Assembly (NCBI RefSeq): GCF_042453785.1
Contig: NC_091677.1
Coordinates: 27,219,501-27,283,500 of the forward strand
Source: Malus domestica
Lineage: Eukaryota; Streptophyta; Magnoliopsida; Rosales; Rosaceae
Direction of reading: 5' to 3'
DNA: 64,000 nucleotides
Numbering within the stretch: position 1 is the stretch's first letter; every line of letters begins with the position of its first letter. The position numbers and the translations under genes were made by a program. Shown piece by piece: positions 10,998 to 21,749 of the stretch. The notes beneath the pieces were generated by a model. That model was not told the DNA's origin. It searched no databases and was given only the letters and a program-made list of their open reading frames with translations.

Positions 10998-11353
10998 TGT
11001 ACCATATATTGGGCCTCAACTGGGCCTCATGAAAAATACTTGAGAAACCGCATCGCCGCGAGCATCACTCCTAACCCATTATTCATGTATTGAGGAGCGA
11101 GCCCTTATTCTATAAAAAGACTCCTCACCCTCACAATTGGGGGAGGCCATTTCTTAGGCCATGGGAAGAGTTCTCTCACCCTCAAAAGCTCTCTCCCTCA
11201 CTCCCCTCACTTCTCAAATAAATACAATAATCAGTGTGGATGTAGCCTAAACCTTGGGGTGAACCACATTACATCTTGTGTTATTTACATTTCTTGCAGA
11301 TTCACGGTCAGATTTACATTGTTTCAAGACCCCTCCGGTTTTGTGCATCCACA
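10998..11353 (+). repeat. 3' LTR of the gene-capturing element
   Basis: It begins TGTACCATATATTGGG and ends GCATCCACA, directly after the polypurine tract at 10981-10990. It aligns with 7855-8215 but with visible substitutions and small indels throughout, mostly in the first third, so the insertion is not recent. Confidence 0.75.
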
Positions 11354-12574
11354 ATATCAATTGCAATTTTCTTAATAGTTAGATAAAACGAGTGAATGTA
11401 ATGCTCGTGTAGTAACACACTTATAATTGTTAATTATAAAGCTTAAAATAAAAATTCACTGGCACTACAACTTATTTTTTGAGGAAAGATAACACTACTT
11501 AACGATATTACGTGTCCAACCACAGAAAACAAGAAAGTGGATTGCAAGTGTTTTTCTCCCCTTCTTTTTCTGTTGGTCAAAAGTGAGGCTTTTGGCTATT
11601 GGAATCAGTGGATCTAAGCTGGAAGGATAACAAGGCTGTCTAATGTATGTATCAGCTGAGAAAAGCAAGTGAGAAAAGAATGAGAACGTCTCTGCAGAGA
11701 GAGGAAAGCTGTCATATATCTATGGCTCCAAGTCTGCAACAATTTGTTCATATTTTGGCAGCATCTGATCATTGCGCGTTGCTTGGAGAGACACCTATAT
11801 ACAAATAACATTGACTCGAAAATTGGACACTAACATTATTTCACTGTGTTGCCACTATTGCCACAACTATTGACTGAATGCTTGTCCGCTTCATACATAT
11901 AATGGAACGACAACCCTTTGTGGAAAATATTTCGTATTACCATCGAATCCATGCAGAACTAATTGTCAAGGCGCGGCATCCCAAATCTATCACCTGCTGC
12001 ATTGTATTGTTGGAATTGTAAATTTTTACGTCAATTGGACTATACATTAATTGAATTTCCAAACTTCATGTGCTGCTTTTTTGTTGGATTATGGATGGGC
12101 AATATTTTATTAAAGATTTCTACAGTCCAGACCAATCTATTCTTTTGTGATTCATGTTGAAGCTCAAAATATGAAATATCAGCGGGTACAAAACGAAAGG
12201 TTTTGAAAATGTCTTATCCACTAGATACTGAACACAGTTCTGTACACATAATACTTTTTCGCTCAAAGTTTATATCAAGTATTTTGTTTTCCCCTCCTTG
12301 CCTTTTCGTGTTGTCCTGATCAAGGCATTCCATGTTCTCACACATTTTGGCCATTAAAAGAGATTTAAAGTAGATTCCACTCAAACAGTACTCATATCTA
12401 AGCTATTTTTAATCAACATCTATCTATTATTCGTATGATTTGAATTCAAAGTCTCCTTTAACATAATGAAAATTAAATACTAATAGAATAATCAATGAGT
12501 TTGTACTTTAATTTTTACAATTTTGTTTTTCAAATTTGATCAAAATACCAAGCTGAAATGAGACCAATGCTATA
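11354..12574. other. Intergenic DNA, no gene recognised
   Basis: AT-rich sequence. Frames at 11614-11811 (minus) and 11963-12160 (plus) are short and lack domain or codon signals. No RNA gene, hairpin or repeat stands out. Confidence 0.5.
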
Positions 12575-13030
12575 CGTTGAAAAATACAATGCCACGTTGG
12601 AGAATCACAAATTTTATTGAATAGTTCCACTTCTAATTGCGCTAAGGCCTTATGATAAAAATCACAATTGTCTTGTTGTGCAAGTGATTAAGTTGGAATA
12701 GTATTAGTGTGATTAATAGTCGGTCGTCAGCCCGCTAAAATCTTCACATGGTATCGAAGCAAGTCTACTCCAACTTGATCTGATCTAACAACCGTTCCAA
12801 TTGTGAACAAGACCCTGTCGTAACGATGAACAAGACTCCAACTCATTTACGAATCTTTCACTTATTGGGAAAAAAGGGTGCTGATGCGAAATTGGTTTAC
12901 ATGTGGCACACTAAAGATGTGGTCTCACGTGAAGGAGAGTGTTGAAAAATGTAATCCAACATCACAAAACTTGACAGAATAAACTAGAACTTAAATTAAG
13001 TAGTTTCACCCTTAATTGCACTGAGGCGTA
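12575..13030 (+). mobile_element. Decayed TRIM retrotransposon
   Basis: LTR 1 (12575-12748) starts YGTTGAAAAATRYAATSC and ends CTTCACA. It is followed immediately by TGGTATCGAAGC, a variant initiator-Met tRNA primer site. About 190 bp later a purine tract (GTGAAGGAGAG, 12929-12939) precedes a second TGTTGAAAAATG at 12940. That LTR is truncated after about 13030. The interior has no coding capacity. Very short LTRs, a tiny interior and intact PBS/PPT positions define a terminal-repeat retrotransposon in miniature. Confidence 0.6.
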
Positions 13031-13187
13031 AAGCGTTTTGAGCCTCACTTTGAGAACATGACATTATCACCCCACATTAAAGATATTATGAAAAACATTA
13101 ACTAAAATTTCTCCTAAGACTCTGTACTATATATCTTACATATATTGTCGTTCTTTTTCCTCATATAAGTTTTGGATATATTTATTA

Positions 13188-13422
13188 GAACTCGTTTGGA
13201 TGTGCTTTTAAAATCACTAAAAGCGTTTTTGGTGAAAATGTTTTTGGAACCAATCCTTAGTAAAAATGCAAGTAAATTCTAGAAAAAGCACTTAAAGTGC
13301 TTCCTAGAAGAAGCACATAACTGGTACTTCTTGCGGAAAGCACTTTAAGTGCTTTTGGAACCAAAAAACATTTTCTCTAAAAGCGCTTTTAGTCATTTTA
13401 AAAAGCACATCCAAACAAGCCC
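13188..13422. mobile_element. PIF/Harbinger-like MITE, 235 bp
   Basis: It is flanked by TTA on both sides (13185-13187 and 13423-13425). The ends are inverted: GAACTCGTTTGGATGTGC on the left and, reverse complemented, GGGCTTGTTTGGATGTGC on the right. Complementarity continues inward through CTAAAAGCG, so a transcript could fold into a long hairpin. It lies about 140 bp downstream of the ERF003-like stop codon and may be in that gene's 3' UTR. Confidence 0.75.
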
Positions 13423-13560
13423 TTATTCAATAACCATTCATTTAAACTCATCTAACTAATTTTATTACATATAAGGCTATATAAGCTAATACAAAAAATT
13501 TTGCATTTCCACACAAGATTCTAAAATGCTAGCTCTAGCTGCAATTGAGTTCATCGTTGC

Positions 13561-14364
13561 CTATGCAGAAACACCAGGACAAATCTCAATGTAGCCATAA
13601 TCAAGAAGCTCCTCAATCATCTGCTCAATATGATCATCCTCAAGAGGCTTAATAAACTCCTGCTGATGATGATGATGATCATGAGGAACCCCCTGCAGAT
13701 CACCACCAACCCAGCTCCCATGATCTACCCATTGTTCTGCTCCGCTATAATCCCTGACCTTCTCGCCCCCTTTTCCGGTAATCCAGGTGGTAGAAGGGAG
13801 CGGCATGTGTACTTGTTCTTGGGGCTCCTCCTTTGGCACTGAAGGTTTGGTAGTTTTGGCCATTTGGAGAGAGGCCATGTTGCATTTGTGCAGCTTTGCC
13901 ATCAAAGCTGCTGAGAGAAGCGTGGATGAATGCGACATGGGCTCGTTAGGATTGTATGGGAAATTTGTGCGCGCTTTTAGGCCACACATGAGCCTTGCTG
14001 CTTCATCGTATGCTCGTGCAGCGTCCTCCGCAGTTTCGAATGTGCCTAGCCAAATTCGTGTCTTCCTTAAAAAACAACAACGTAACGCTTTTCTAGTTCA
14101 GAATCAATCAAAGCAATATGCATAAAAATTTTCAATTAAAACAATTATCATTAACCATTAGAATAAAAAGAAAGCTTTATTTAGTGAAAGCATGATATGA
14201 AGATATTTCATTGAATACTGAAGGAATATGACACGAACGTTTGTAAACGATTTAAAAGAAACGGTTCGGAGAGAGAATTACAGTAGAGGGTGGCGAATCT
14301 CGGAGACCCAAGAGCCCCAATGCCTCTGTCGGACGCCTCGATACCGCTGCTGGGATCTAGCCAT
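13561..14364 (-). CDS. ERF003: AP2/ERF transcription factor, ERF003-like
   Basis: Two exons, 14364-14282 and 14065-13561, joined by a GT-AG intron, give 195 residues. The AP2 domain fills residues 8-64 with the YRG element ([17 protein letters not shown]) and the RAYD element ([10 protein letters not shown]); WLGTF starts at residue 33. The intron interrupts the AP2 domain after residue 27, as in the SHINE/ERF003 group. The C-terminal acidic block ([18 protein letters not shown]) and the middle block [14 protein letters not shown] match Arabidopsis ERF003 as I remember it. It should bind GCC-box-type DNA in the nucleus and act in ethylene or stress responses. A His/Gln run (DHHHHQQ) precedes the tail. 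A TATA box lies 110 bp upstream of the start codon. The gene looks intact. Confidence 0.93.
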
Positions 14365-14474
14365 GGTGGTGGTGGTTGTGCAAAGAGAAGCGTTTCGAAA
14401 ATCTGAAGGGGCCCAATATGGTGTACTTTGTGTGAGTAGCAGAAGAGGAGGTGACTAGTAGGAAGGCAAAGGGG

Positions 14475-14484
14475 ATTTATATAG
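14475..14484 (-). promoter_or_regulatory. TATA box of the ERF003-like gene
   Basis: CTATATAAAT on the minus strand lies about 110 bp upstream of the ATG at 14364. That leaves room for a 5' UTR of roughly 80 bp. It is a near-consensus plant TATA element and the only one at a suitable distance. Confidence 0.65.
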
Positions 14485-17400
14485 GCGTTCTTTCTTGCGG
14501 CCTTTGTTACCAATGGGGCCCTCTGGTGAAGGCTTTTCGCCCTTCTCTTTTCTTTTCTGCTCTTGTCCTTTTTTTGTTTAGCTTTATCATTGCAAGGTTA
14601 TAATTTTTCAACCAAACAATGATTTTGTATCCTACTTTATTAATTATGCTAGTAATAAGGGTGTGGGTTTTTGTTGATTGATAAGAATTGTCATGTGATG
14701 AAAGAGATGTTAACCTGTCAAGGTTAACAAGCTAAGTCCTTTACACACTTAGCGTTTCTTAGCACTTAAACTAATTGGACGTTTTCTGACGTTTTGTGGT
14801 GTGTGTGTGGGCGCGCTACCATAGCCTTGTGTTCATATAGGCTTAACCTTAGTGAATAGGATTCTTTTAGCCAATAGGATTGACCCACCAAGTCCAATTC
14901 CAAATAGGAGAGTATTAGGAGCCCTTAATTCCTAATCAGTCAAATATTAGCCTTTCTTAGGATCCAAGCAATAGCCTTTACTGAATTCTAACCTTACTTA
15001 CACTCCAAACAATCCTTAATTAACTGTAAAGACCTATTAGCCATTAATTCTAGAATCAATACATCCATCAAAAGATAGACACGTAATTGTACCTAAGTGG
15101 TTGCAAAGTAGAATTACTCGTTTATCTAAACCCTAAACAATACATCATAATCAAACAAGCAAGATTATGAATGTTAAAGTCCTCTACCGCTAGAGTTAGG
15201 AAGCTTAAAATTTAATTTGTTTTATTTAAGACACAATGTTACTACATCAATTGTGTCAATTTTCTTATGAATTATTGTCGTTCATTAAATTAAAACTCAA
15301 AACTTCCTAAAAAAGGCTATTTCTTAATTTACAAATACGATAGTTTATAAGGGATAAGTATAACGTTTGATATTACACAAACAAGTAGAATATAAATGTT
15401 TCTTTATACCAAAAAGAAAAAGTATAAAAATGTTTCTAGTTGTAGATCATGCATGCATGTGTAGAGGGTACATGGTTGTTTTTGTATCCATCGTAGTGAT
15501 TAGGACATGGGTACGTGGCTTACATCACAATTTCTAAACACAGGAAACCTTCCCATATGCCACAACACAGGATGAAGATACAAACCCATGTTTGATGTAA
15601 TTTTCATGCCATGCCCATGCCCTCAACCTCTTTCTCATTCCCTTCTCTTCTCTTCCCTTCCCTTCTCTTCCCTTCTCTCGTGGAGTTGTGGACTAGCAGT
15701 AGCAGCCGTTAGGTGTTATATTTGACCATTATTTTGTTTGTTTTGTTGTATTAAGCGAAGCCGAAGCATGCAAATATTTAGATGTGATGTAAAGGGTGAC
15801 ATCGAAATATACACCCAATTTACATTCATTCGCTCTATAAAGGCAGCAAGGCCTAGGCGACTCGTACATGACATGCTATTTGGTGTTGCTAGTATACGTT
15901 GTTGAGCCGAGTTGATCGATAGGATGATATATAGGACAAGTATTTGTTGCCTCTTGAATGTCTTACTCTTACAGGAGTAAGTTTTGGTGTGATCCAAACA
16001 TTATATACATGGTGGTTCACATCAACTTATGTTGTTATGTGTGAATATTTGATAATGTTTTACATATTCTATAATATAACCTCGACATGCAGTGCACTGT
16101 GTATTAAGATACATGAATTAGTAATAGCAAGTAATGTTATGATAATTACATTATTTTGTTGGTTAATTTATGAATTGGGTAATTCTAAAGAGATGAAAAT
16201 ATATATAGGCTCATTCAGGCACAAACTTGTAGAGGCATATATGGGGTATAGGCCATATGGAATTTCACGCCCTTCTAAGTTCTAAGAGCCCAGTCATGAT
16301 CACACTCTCTAATAGCCTAGTCAACAATTGAAAATAGTCGGTCCTATCGTAACCTATTACGCCCTTTTAAATCATAACCCACTAAACCTTTCTATTTAAG
16401 GCTAATCTAGCCAAGGCAACTTTGAAATCCTGGGTCTATCCCTGGCTCATTCAAAATCAAGTTTTATTTTGATAAGTAAAATATTAACATGTTATATATA
16501 ACACATCATTTGTTAATTAATAATTGATGAATTTCTCTCCCTAATTTAAATGAATTTCATGTAGATTATTCTATCGTTTGTAATGAATACTTACAAAGAG
16601 TTTTCTAATATGATTGATGTCAATTAACATTGTAGTAGATAATAATGACACAATATGTAGTGTATCAACAACCACAAGCCTATACAAGAAATGTGGTCAT
16701 CAATATAGATAGTTTTTGTATATAAGTAGCTTCACTCGTCCAAAAAAAAATTATACCTTTTATCGTATATCACTCCAATGTGGTCATCAATGATACCCTT
16801 GATGAAATACTACACATGCTCGTACATAACTCAATATGCGTTATTTATGCTTAATGCTCCACTTCTATCACAACCCTTTCATACAAGCGAATTTCAAAGA
16901 AGAAAATCAAACTTAAGACCTTCAATGCAGAGATACTTGATTTTAACCACTTGTTACAAGCCCTTTGCAAATTCGATCACAATTAATTCAAATTTTGTTA
17001 GAAGGCTCTAGGCTACATGCCTAGAAAGAATTACTTTGGTGTGTAGACCAAAAAACAAACATGATTTAGGGTAAAATTCTTAGAAGGCTACAAGGCTAGA
17101 AAGCTTTGTTGTGTGACTTAGAGGAAAAGGTGAGATTACGCGTGCTTTATATATGGTATAATTCATATTCCAGTCCAAGAACAAAAGATTTTATTTTTTT
17201 AAGTCCACTTCAAATGAAGACATTAAATCTTGGCCTTATTTGTTCTTTTCTTGACATTTACTCAAAGATACTGTGACTTTGTGATTCACTTTAGTTTCAT
17301 TGTCCTCCATGCACCTTAATACGTCCTAAAGAATATTTGCGGGGCCATCCCAAAATCTGAGTCATTGACTTGGTGGGGGATATACTTCCCAGTACCCCAG

Positions 17401-18412
17401 CAACTCAACTTTCTTTCATTGACCAATTTAATGGATAAATACTTTATCATAATTAACACAAGGATTGGCCTCTCTTCTTGCATTTTACCCACTGTTATGA
17501 AAATCTTCCCTTAGGCGCTAAGCGGCTAGTACCACCTCGATTCATTCCTAGGTATTTGAAAAGTAATAACAGACACTTAGATCTGTCTAGGCGGATCTAG
17601 GTCACGACTCATACTTTCATTTTACATTTTAGTTTTTGAATACTTGGATGAACACTTATTATATGCTTGTGTCCCCATGTTTTCAACATGTTCTAATATT
17701 ATATATATATATATATATATGTTATTCTATTTTGCAATTTATGTATCAAAATACGATTATGCATTTTTTAAATATAAGTAGACATTTATGTATATATTAT
17801 ATAACAAATATATAATAAAATTAAAATGACCGCCTAAGCCCCCGCCTAGACGCCTGGACGCTAGGCCCCTACCCACCATCCGACTAAACACCTAGCACCT
17901 TTTAGAACCTCACTTTTACCTCTTTTATTAGTTTTTGCATACTTTCAAAAGACGTTGAGGGATACGAAAGAAAGATAGAACCATATACATTCTTTTTACT
18001 TTTTTTTAAGAATGTAACGATAATAGCTCTTAACCACTGAGTTTACAAGTTTTGCCAACTATAAGCATTTCTTATGTAGCTCAGTGTTGTAAGGACGGAT
18101 ATTTCCATTGATATACGTTTTTCCAGCTAATACGGGTATATATAATTCTGTGCTTACCGCTTCCAGTCTGTTTCGCGTGAATGTTTGAAATTAATAGGGT
18201 TTTGGAGCAAAAGAATAAAGTGAAATTTCTGTATACAAAAAGAGACTAATTGTTAAGTCGAAGGAGAAACTTAATATCGACAGCAATCTGATATGCAAGG
18301 GAAATAAGCAAACAAAATCTCTTTAGATTCTTGATGAAATATCTATATATTTGCTTATCAAAATATGTTCTTGTACTTTTGTTTGTTTGCTCTTGTTATT
18401 TTCCTCCATGTA
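14485..18412. other. Intergenic DNA, no gene recognised
   Basis: Mostly AT-rich. It contains a pyrimidine tract of CTTCTC/CTTCCC units at about 15625-15680, an (AT)n run at 17699-17720, and a CCTAGGCG/CGCCTAG-rich zone at about 17505-17910 that resembles the ends of a degraded DNA transposon. Frames such as 15944-16285 and 16778-17011 have poor codon use and no domain. No tRNA or other RNA gene was found. Confidence 0.5.
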
Positions 18413-18417
18413 ATTCG

Positions 18418-18640
18418 TCTTAATGTATATGTTATGAATTTGTAAGAGCAATATCAGAGAGAGAACTTAGAGAGAGAGAGAGAGAGAGATGAAAAGCTCA
18501 AGCTATTTCTTATGTATTGATTACTTAACCAAGAAGTTATTACATGAATGAGGTATTTATACAACTCACTAGATTCTACTAAACTAACTGCCTATCTAAG
18601 ATTTAGACAAGTGTCAACATGTCAAGCACTATCTCTATCA
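18418..18640 (-). repeat. 3' LTR of the deleted Copia
   Basis: It aligns closely with 21343-21557. The differences include a longer GA run (about 18471-18489) and TCTTAATG instead of TGTTAATG at the outer end, which breaks the usual terminal CA/TG. Confidence 0.85.
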
Positions 18641-21192
18641 TCCCCCTACAAACTCAGGCTTTGAGATCCCAAGCATGAGATTGCTGCAATGAATTTTGAA
18701 CAAAGGTGCACTAAGTCCCTTAGTCAAGATATCGGCAAAATGTTCCTTGGAAGACACAAATTGCACTTGAAGTTTGTTTGAAGCCACTCTTTCTCGAACA
18801 AAATGTACATCAATCTCGATGTGTTTGGTCCTTTGATTAGGGGTGGGTTCAAAAAACCGAAAACCGAAAACCAAACCGAACCGAAACCGAAAAAATTGAA
18901 CCGAACAAAAAAATCGAACCGAATTGAAAAAACCGAAGCGAACCGAATTCTTTTGGTTCGGTTCGGTTTTAATGATCTAGAAACCGAACCAAACCGAACC
19001 GAACCAAATTAATTAAATTAATTTTTTATTTAATTATTTGTTTTGGGTATTATTTTCTAAACCCAATTTGTAAGTTAAAATGTGCTAAACCCAATGTGTT
19101 GCCAAACTTTAAGCTCAAAATATTAAAAAAAAAAGGCCTATAAAAACTCTAAACCCTAACCTATTATTTATCCCCCATATAAGGTTCCGAAACCAAACCT
19201 CCTCCTGAAGTACCTACATCCATCTCCATAGCACTGTTTACTTCTGCCCCAACTTTCTTTTCCAAATCTACTCTCATATAACATGTAACAGAATCCATAA
19301 ACATTTATTTCGGGTAGATTACTTGGGTAATTTGTGATGGAAAAGAATCCAACACACACTAAATAAATCCACCCACGCATTACTTTTTTACTAATCAAGT
19401 TGTCAACATCCAGTTACAAGCAAACAACCTTGATCTTTGAACAACATCATACAATTTAACTTTTCTAAGTCATTTGTACGATTTTTGTGTTGTGAGGTTG
19501 TTAGTTTGGACTTTGGAAGACTTGATTGATGATTTTAGTTTAACTTTAAATGTTTATTTTCATTGTCTTTGATTCTAGTTAGAATGCTTATGTTATGATT
19601 GTGTTTGATATGTTAAAATTTAAAATTTCAAAGTTTTTCATTTTTTGAAAAAAACAAAAAAAACAAAAAAACCGAAACCGAACCGGAAAAAACCGAACCC
19701 AAAAAAAACCGAACCGAAAAAAAAATGAACTGAACCGAACCGAACCGAAATTTCGGTTTGGTTTCGGTTTTGGCAAAAACCGAACCGATTTAAACCGAAC
19801 CCACCCCTACCTTTGATGTTGTACGGGATTAAATGACAATGCTATGGCAAAGAGATTGTCACAAAACAACACAGGTGGTGATGATACTTGGATTTGCAGA
19901 AAACTCAGAATCTGTTGAATCCAATCCAATTCAGCTGCAGTGGTAGAAAGTGCCCGATATTCAGCCTCAGTAGAAGACCTTAAGACTGTTTGTTGCTTTT
20001 TAGAAGACCAAGATATGGGATTACTGCCTGAAAACACCACTAAACCTGTTGTGGACCTCCTGTCATTAGGATCACCTGCCCAATCAACATCACTAAACGC
20101 CTTTAGTGTCAAGTCTCCTCGAGAATAGGTGATACCAAACTCCTTAGTTCCTTTCAAATACTGTAGGATTCTTTTAACAGTAGTCCAGTGAGAAACCATG
20201 GGATTTTGCACGAATTGACAGACCTGATACACAGAGAAGGCAATATCAGGTCGGGTGAATGTGAGATACTATAAAGCTCCCACAATACTCCAATATAAAC
20301 CAGGATTTGAAAATGGTTCACCATCATCCTTCAGTAGCCTATTATAAAGCAAGCAAGGAGTGTCAAAAGATTTGGATTCAGACATATCTGTTTTCTGCAA
20401 TAAATTAGTAACATACTTGTGCTGAGACAAGAACAAACCAGTGGGAGATGTAGTGATTTGAATACCAATAAAGAAATGGAGAGGGCCTAAGTCCTTGATA
20501 TCAAACTCAGAAGTCAAATCAGAAACCACTTGTTGAATGACCTGAGATGCACTGTCTGTTATTATAATGTCATCCACATAGAGTAGGAGAATGACAATAT
20601 TAGATCCCACAGTTTTCACAAACAAGGAAAAATCCGAGTAGGTGTTCTTGAACCCCAATTTAGGTAAGAAGGTAGTAAATCTCTCATTCCATGCCCGTGG
20701 AGCCTGTTTCGGGCCATAAAGGGATTTATGTAGTTTACAGACTAGGTGAGGATGAGAAAAGTCCTTAAAACCAGGTGGTTGGGCCATGTATACCTCCTCT
20801 TGAAGAACACCATCCAAGAAAGCATTCTTGACATCAAGCTACCGAAGAGACCAATTGAAATGAGTAGCAAGTACAAGAACAATTCGCACTGTGGTACGTT
20901 TAACCACAGGACTAAATGTATCACAATAGTCAATTCCAGGTTCTTGACTAAATCTTTTGGGTACCAATCAAGCTTTATGCCGTGCAATAGATCCATCAGA
21001 ATGTCTTTTGATTTTAAAAATCCATTTGCAACCAACAAGATTCTTGTTAGGTGGCAGTGGAACTAAACTCCAAGTACCCTGTGTATATAGTGCACCAATC
21101 TCATCTGTACACAACAAACACTTGGTGTGCAAGAAACACAGTAGGCGAAGAATCGAGAAGCAGGGACTTGATCTACAACTTGAGAGATTCAA
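18641..21192 (-). pseudogene. Copia reverse transcriptase and RNase H remnant
   Basis: Read on the minus strand, 21192-20968 gives the RT entry block (GTWSLVPLPPNKNLVGCKW, IFKIKRHSDGS). A stretch with in-frame stops follows. Then 20817-20269 gives RT proper (HKSLYGPKQAPRAWNERF, the catalytic LLYVDDIIIT). 20232-19818 gives RNase H (SDVDWAGDPNDRRSTTGLVV, SSTEAEYRAL). RNase H resumes at 18829 after the hAT insertion (TKHIEIDVHFVRE, HFADILTKGL) and stops inside the polypurine tract. The YVDD motif is intact, yet the ORF as a whole is dead. Confidence 0.88.
18838..19809. mobile_element. Non-autonomous hAT element inside the Copia RNase H
   Basis: The 972 bp insert is flanked by a perfect 8 bp duplication, CCTTTGAT (18830-18837 and 19810-19817). 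It has inverted ends TAGGGGTGGGTTC. An 8 bp duplication together with TA(G)GGGTG ends is diagnostic of the hAT superfamily. Both subterminal zones are packed with AACCGAACCG motifs, in inverted orientation at the two ends, as expected of transposase-binding sites. The interior has no transposase. The RNase H reading frame picks up directly on the far side of the duplication. Confidence 0.9.
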
Positions 21193-21342
21193 GAAACCCT
21201 AGAATCGAAGAAGACGAAGATATGTCAACTACACATTGTTATCGGCAGGCGATGATTCAGAGAAGATGAAATTGTAGAAATCAAAGGTGCGAAAGACTAG
21301 GATTAAAGCTTTAGTTGCGAGCTATCATGGCGATTGATACCA

Positions 21343-21557
21343 TGTTAATGTAAATACTATGAATTTGTAAGAGCAATATTAGAGAGAGAACTTAGAGAGA
21401 TAGAGATGAAAAGCTCAAGCTATTTCTTATGTATTGATTACTTAACCAAGAAGTTATTACATGAATGAGGTATTTATACAACTCACTAGATTCTACTAAA
21501 CTAACTGCCTATCTAAGATTTAGACAAATGTCAACATCTCAAGCACTATCTCTATCA
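21343..21557 (-). repeat. 5' LTR of the deleted Copia
   Basis: It reads TGATAGAGATAGTGC at its minus-strand start and ends TTAACA next to the PBS. It matches 18418-18640 except for a few substitutions and a shorter GA tract. Confidence 0.85.
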
Positions 21558-21581
21558 ATTCGCACAAATGTATACAATCAA

Positions 21582-21749
21582 AGGAAAACTAACGAAAAGT
21601 CCAAAAAAAACTAAGGAAAACTAATGAAAAAGGCTTGAAAACTTTGAGTTTTAACGATAAGGACAAAATAAAGGGTAAAGTGAATAATACCATAATTGAC
21701 TTTTTAGTGTAAAAATATGGTTTTTCGTTAAAGTGAACAGTACCGGGAG
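21582..21749. repeat. Left part of a small MITE-like repeat, split by the hAT element
   Basis: GGAAAACTAACGAAAAG at the start resembles the reverse complement of TTTTTCATTAAAGTTCC at 22813-22829, beyond the hAT element. A relative of the inner segment (GTGGTTTTTCGTTAAA, AATAGTACCGG) recurs at about 23985-24050 and 25290-25350. It is therefore a dispersed repeat into which the hAT jumped. Confidence 0.55.

Larger units (their letters stand above)
7855..11353 (+). mobile_element. Gene-fragment-carrying LTR retrotransposon without gag-pol
   Basis: Two ~360 bp LTRs (7855-8215 and 10998-11353) enclose 2.8 kb. Directly after LTR 1 comes TTTGGCGCCATCTGCGGG, the PBS region typical of Tat/Athila-like Gypsy elements. 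Before LTR 2 is a polypurine tract, CTTGGGGGAC (10981-10990). Flanks ATATA and ATATC form an imperfect target duplication. No gag, protease, RT or integrase is seen. Instead the interior holds fragments of a dynamin-related GTPase, an ABC1-family kinase and, in the opposite orientation, a C2-domain protein. It is non-autonomous and must have been mobilised by other elements. The assignment to Gypsy rests only on the PBS and PPT style. Confidence 0.75.
18418..21557 (-). mobile_element. Internally deleted Copia retrotransposon with target duplication
   Basis: LTRs at 18418-18640 and 21343-21557 are flanked by the 5 bp duplication ATTCG (18413-18417 and 21558-21562). On the minus strand the PBS TGGTATCA (21335-21342) follows the 5' LTR, and the polypurine tract TGTAGGGGGA (18641-18650) precedes the 3' LTR. 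Between the PBS and the reverse transcriptase only about 200 bp remain, so gag, protease and integrase are gone. The remaining pol is broken by stops around 20830-20970 and by a hAT insertion in RNase H. The element cannot move by itself. Confidence 0.88.

Noticed and set aside
13787-14125. Plus-strand 112-residue frame
   Set aside because: It is antisense to the ERF003-like exon 2, whose AP2 and C-terminal blocks are clearly coding.
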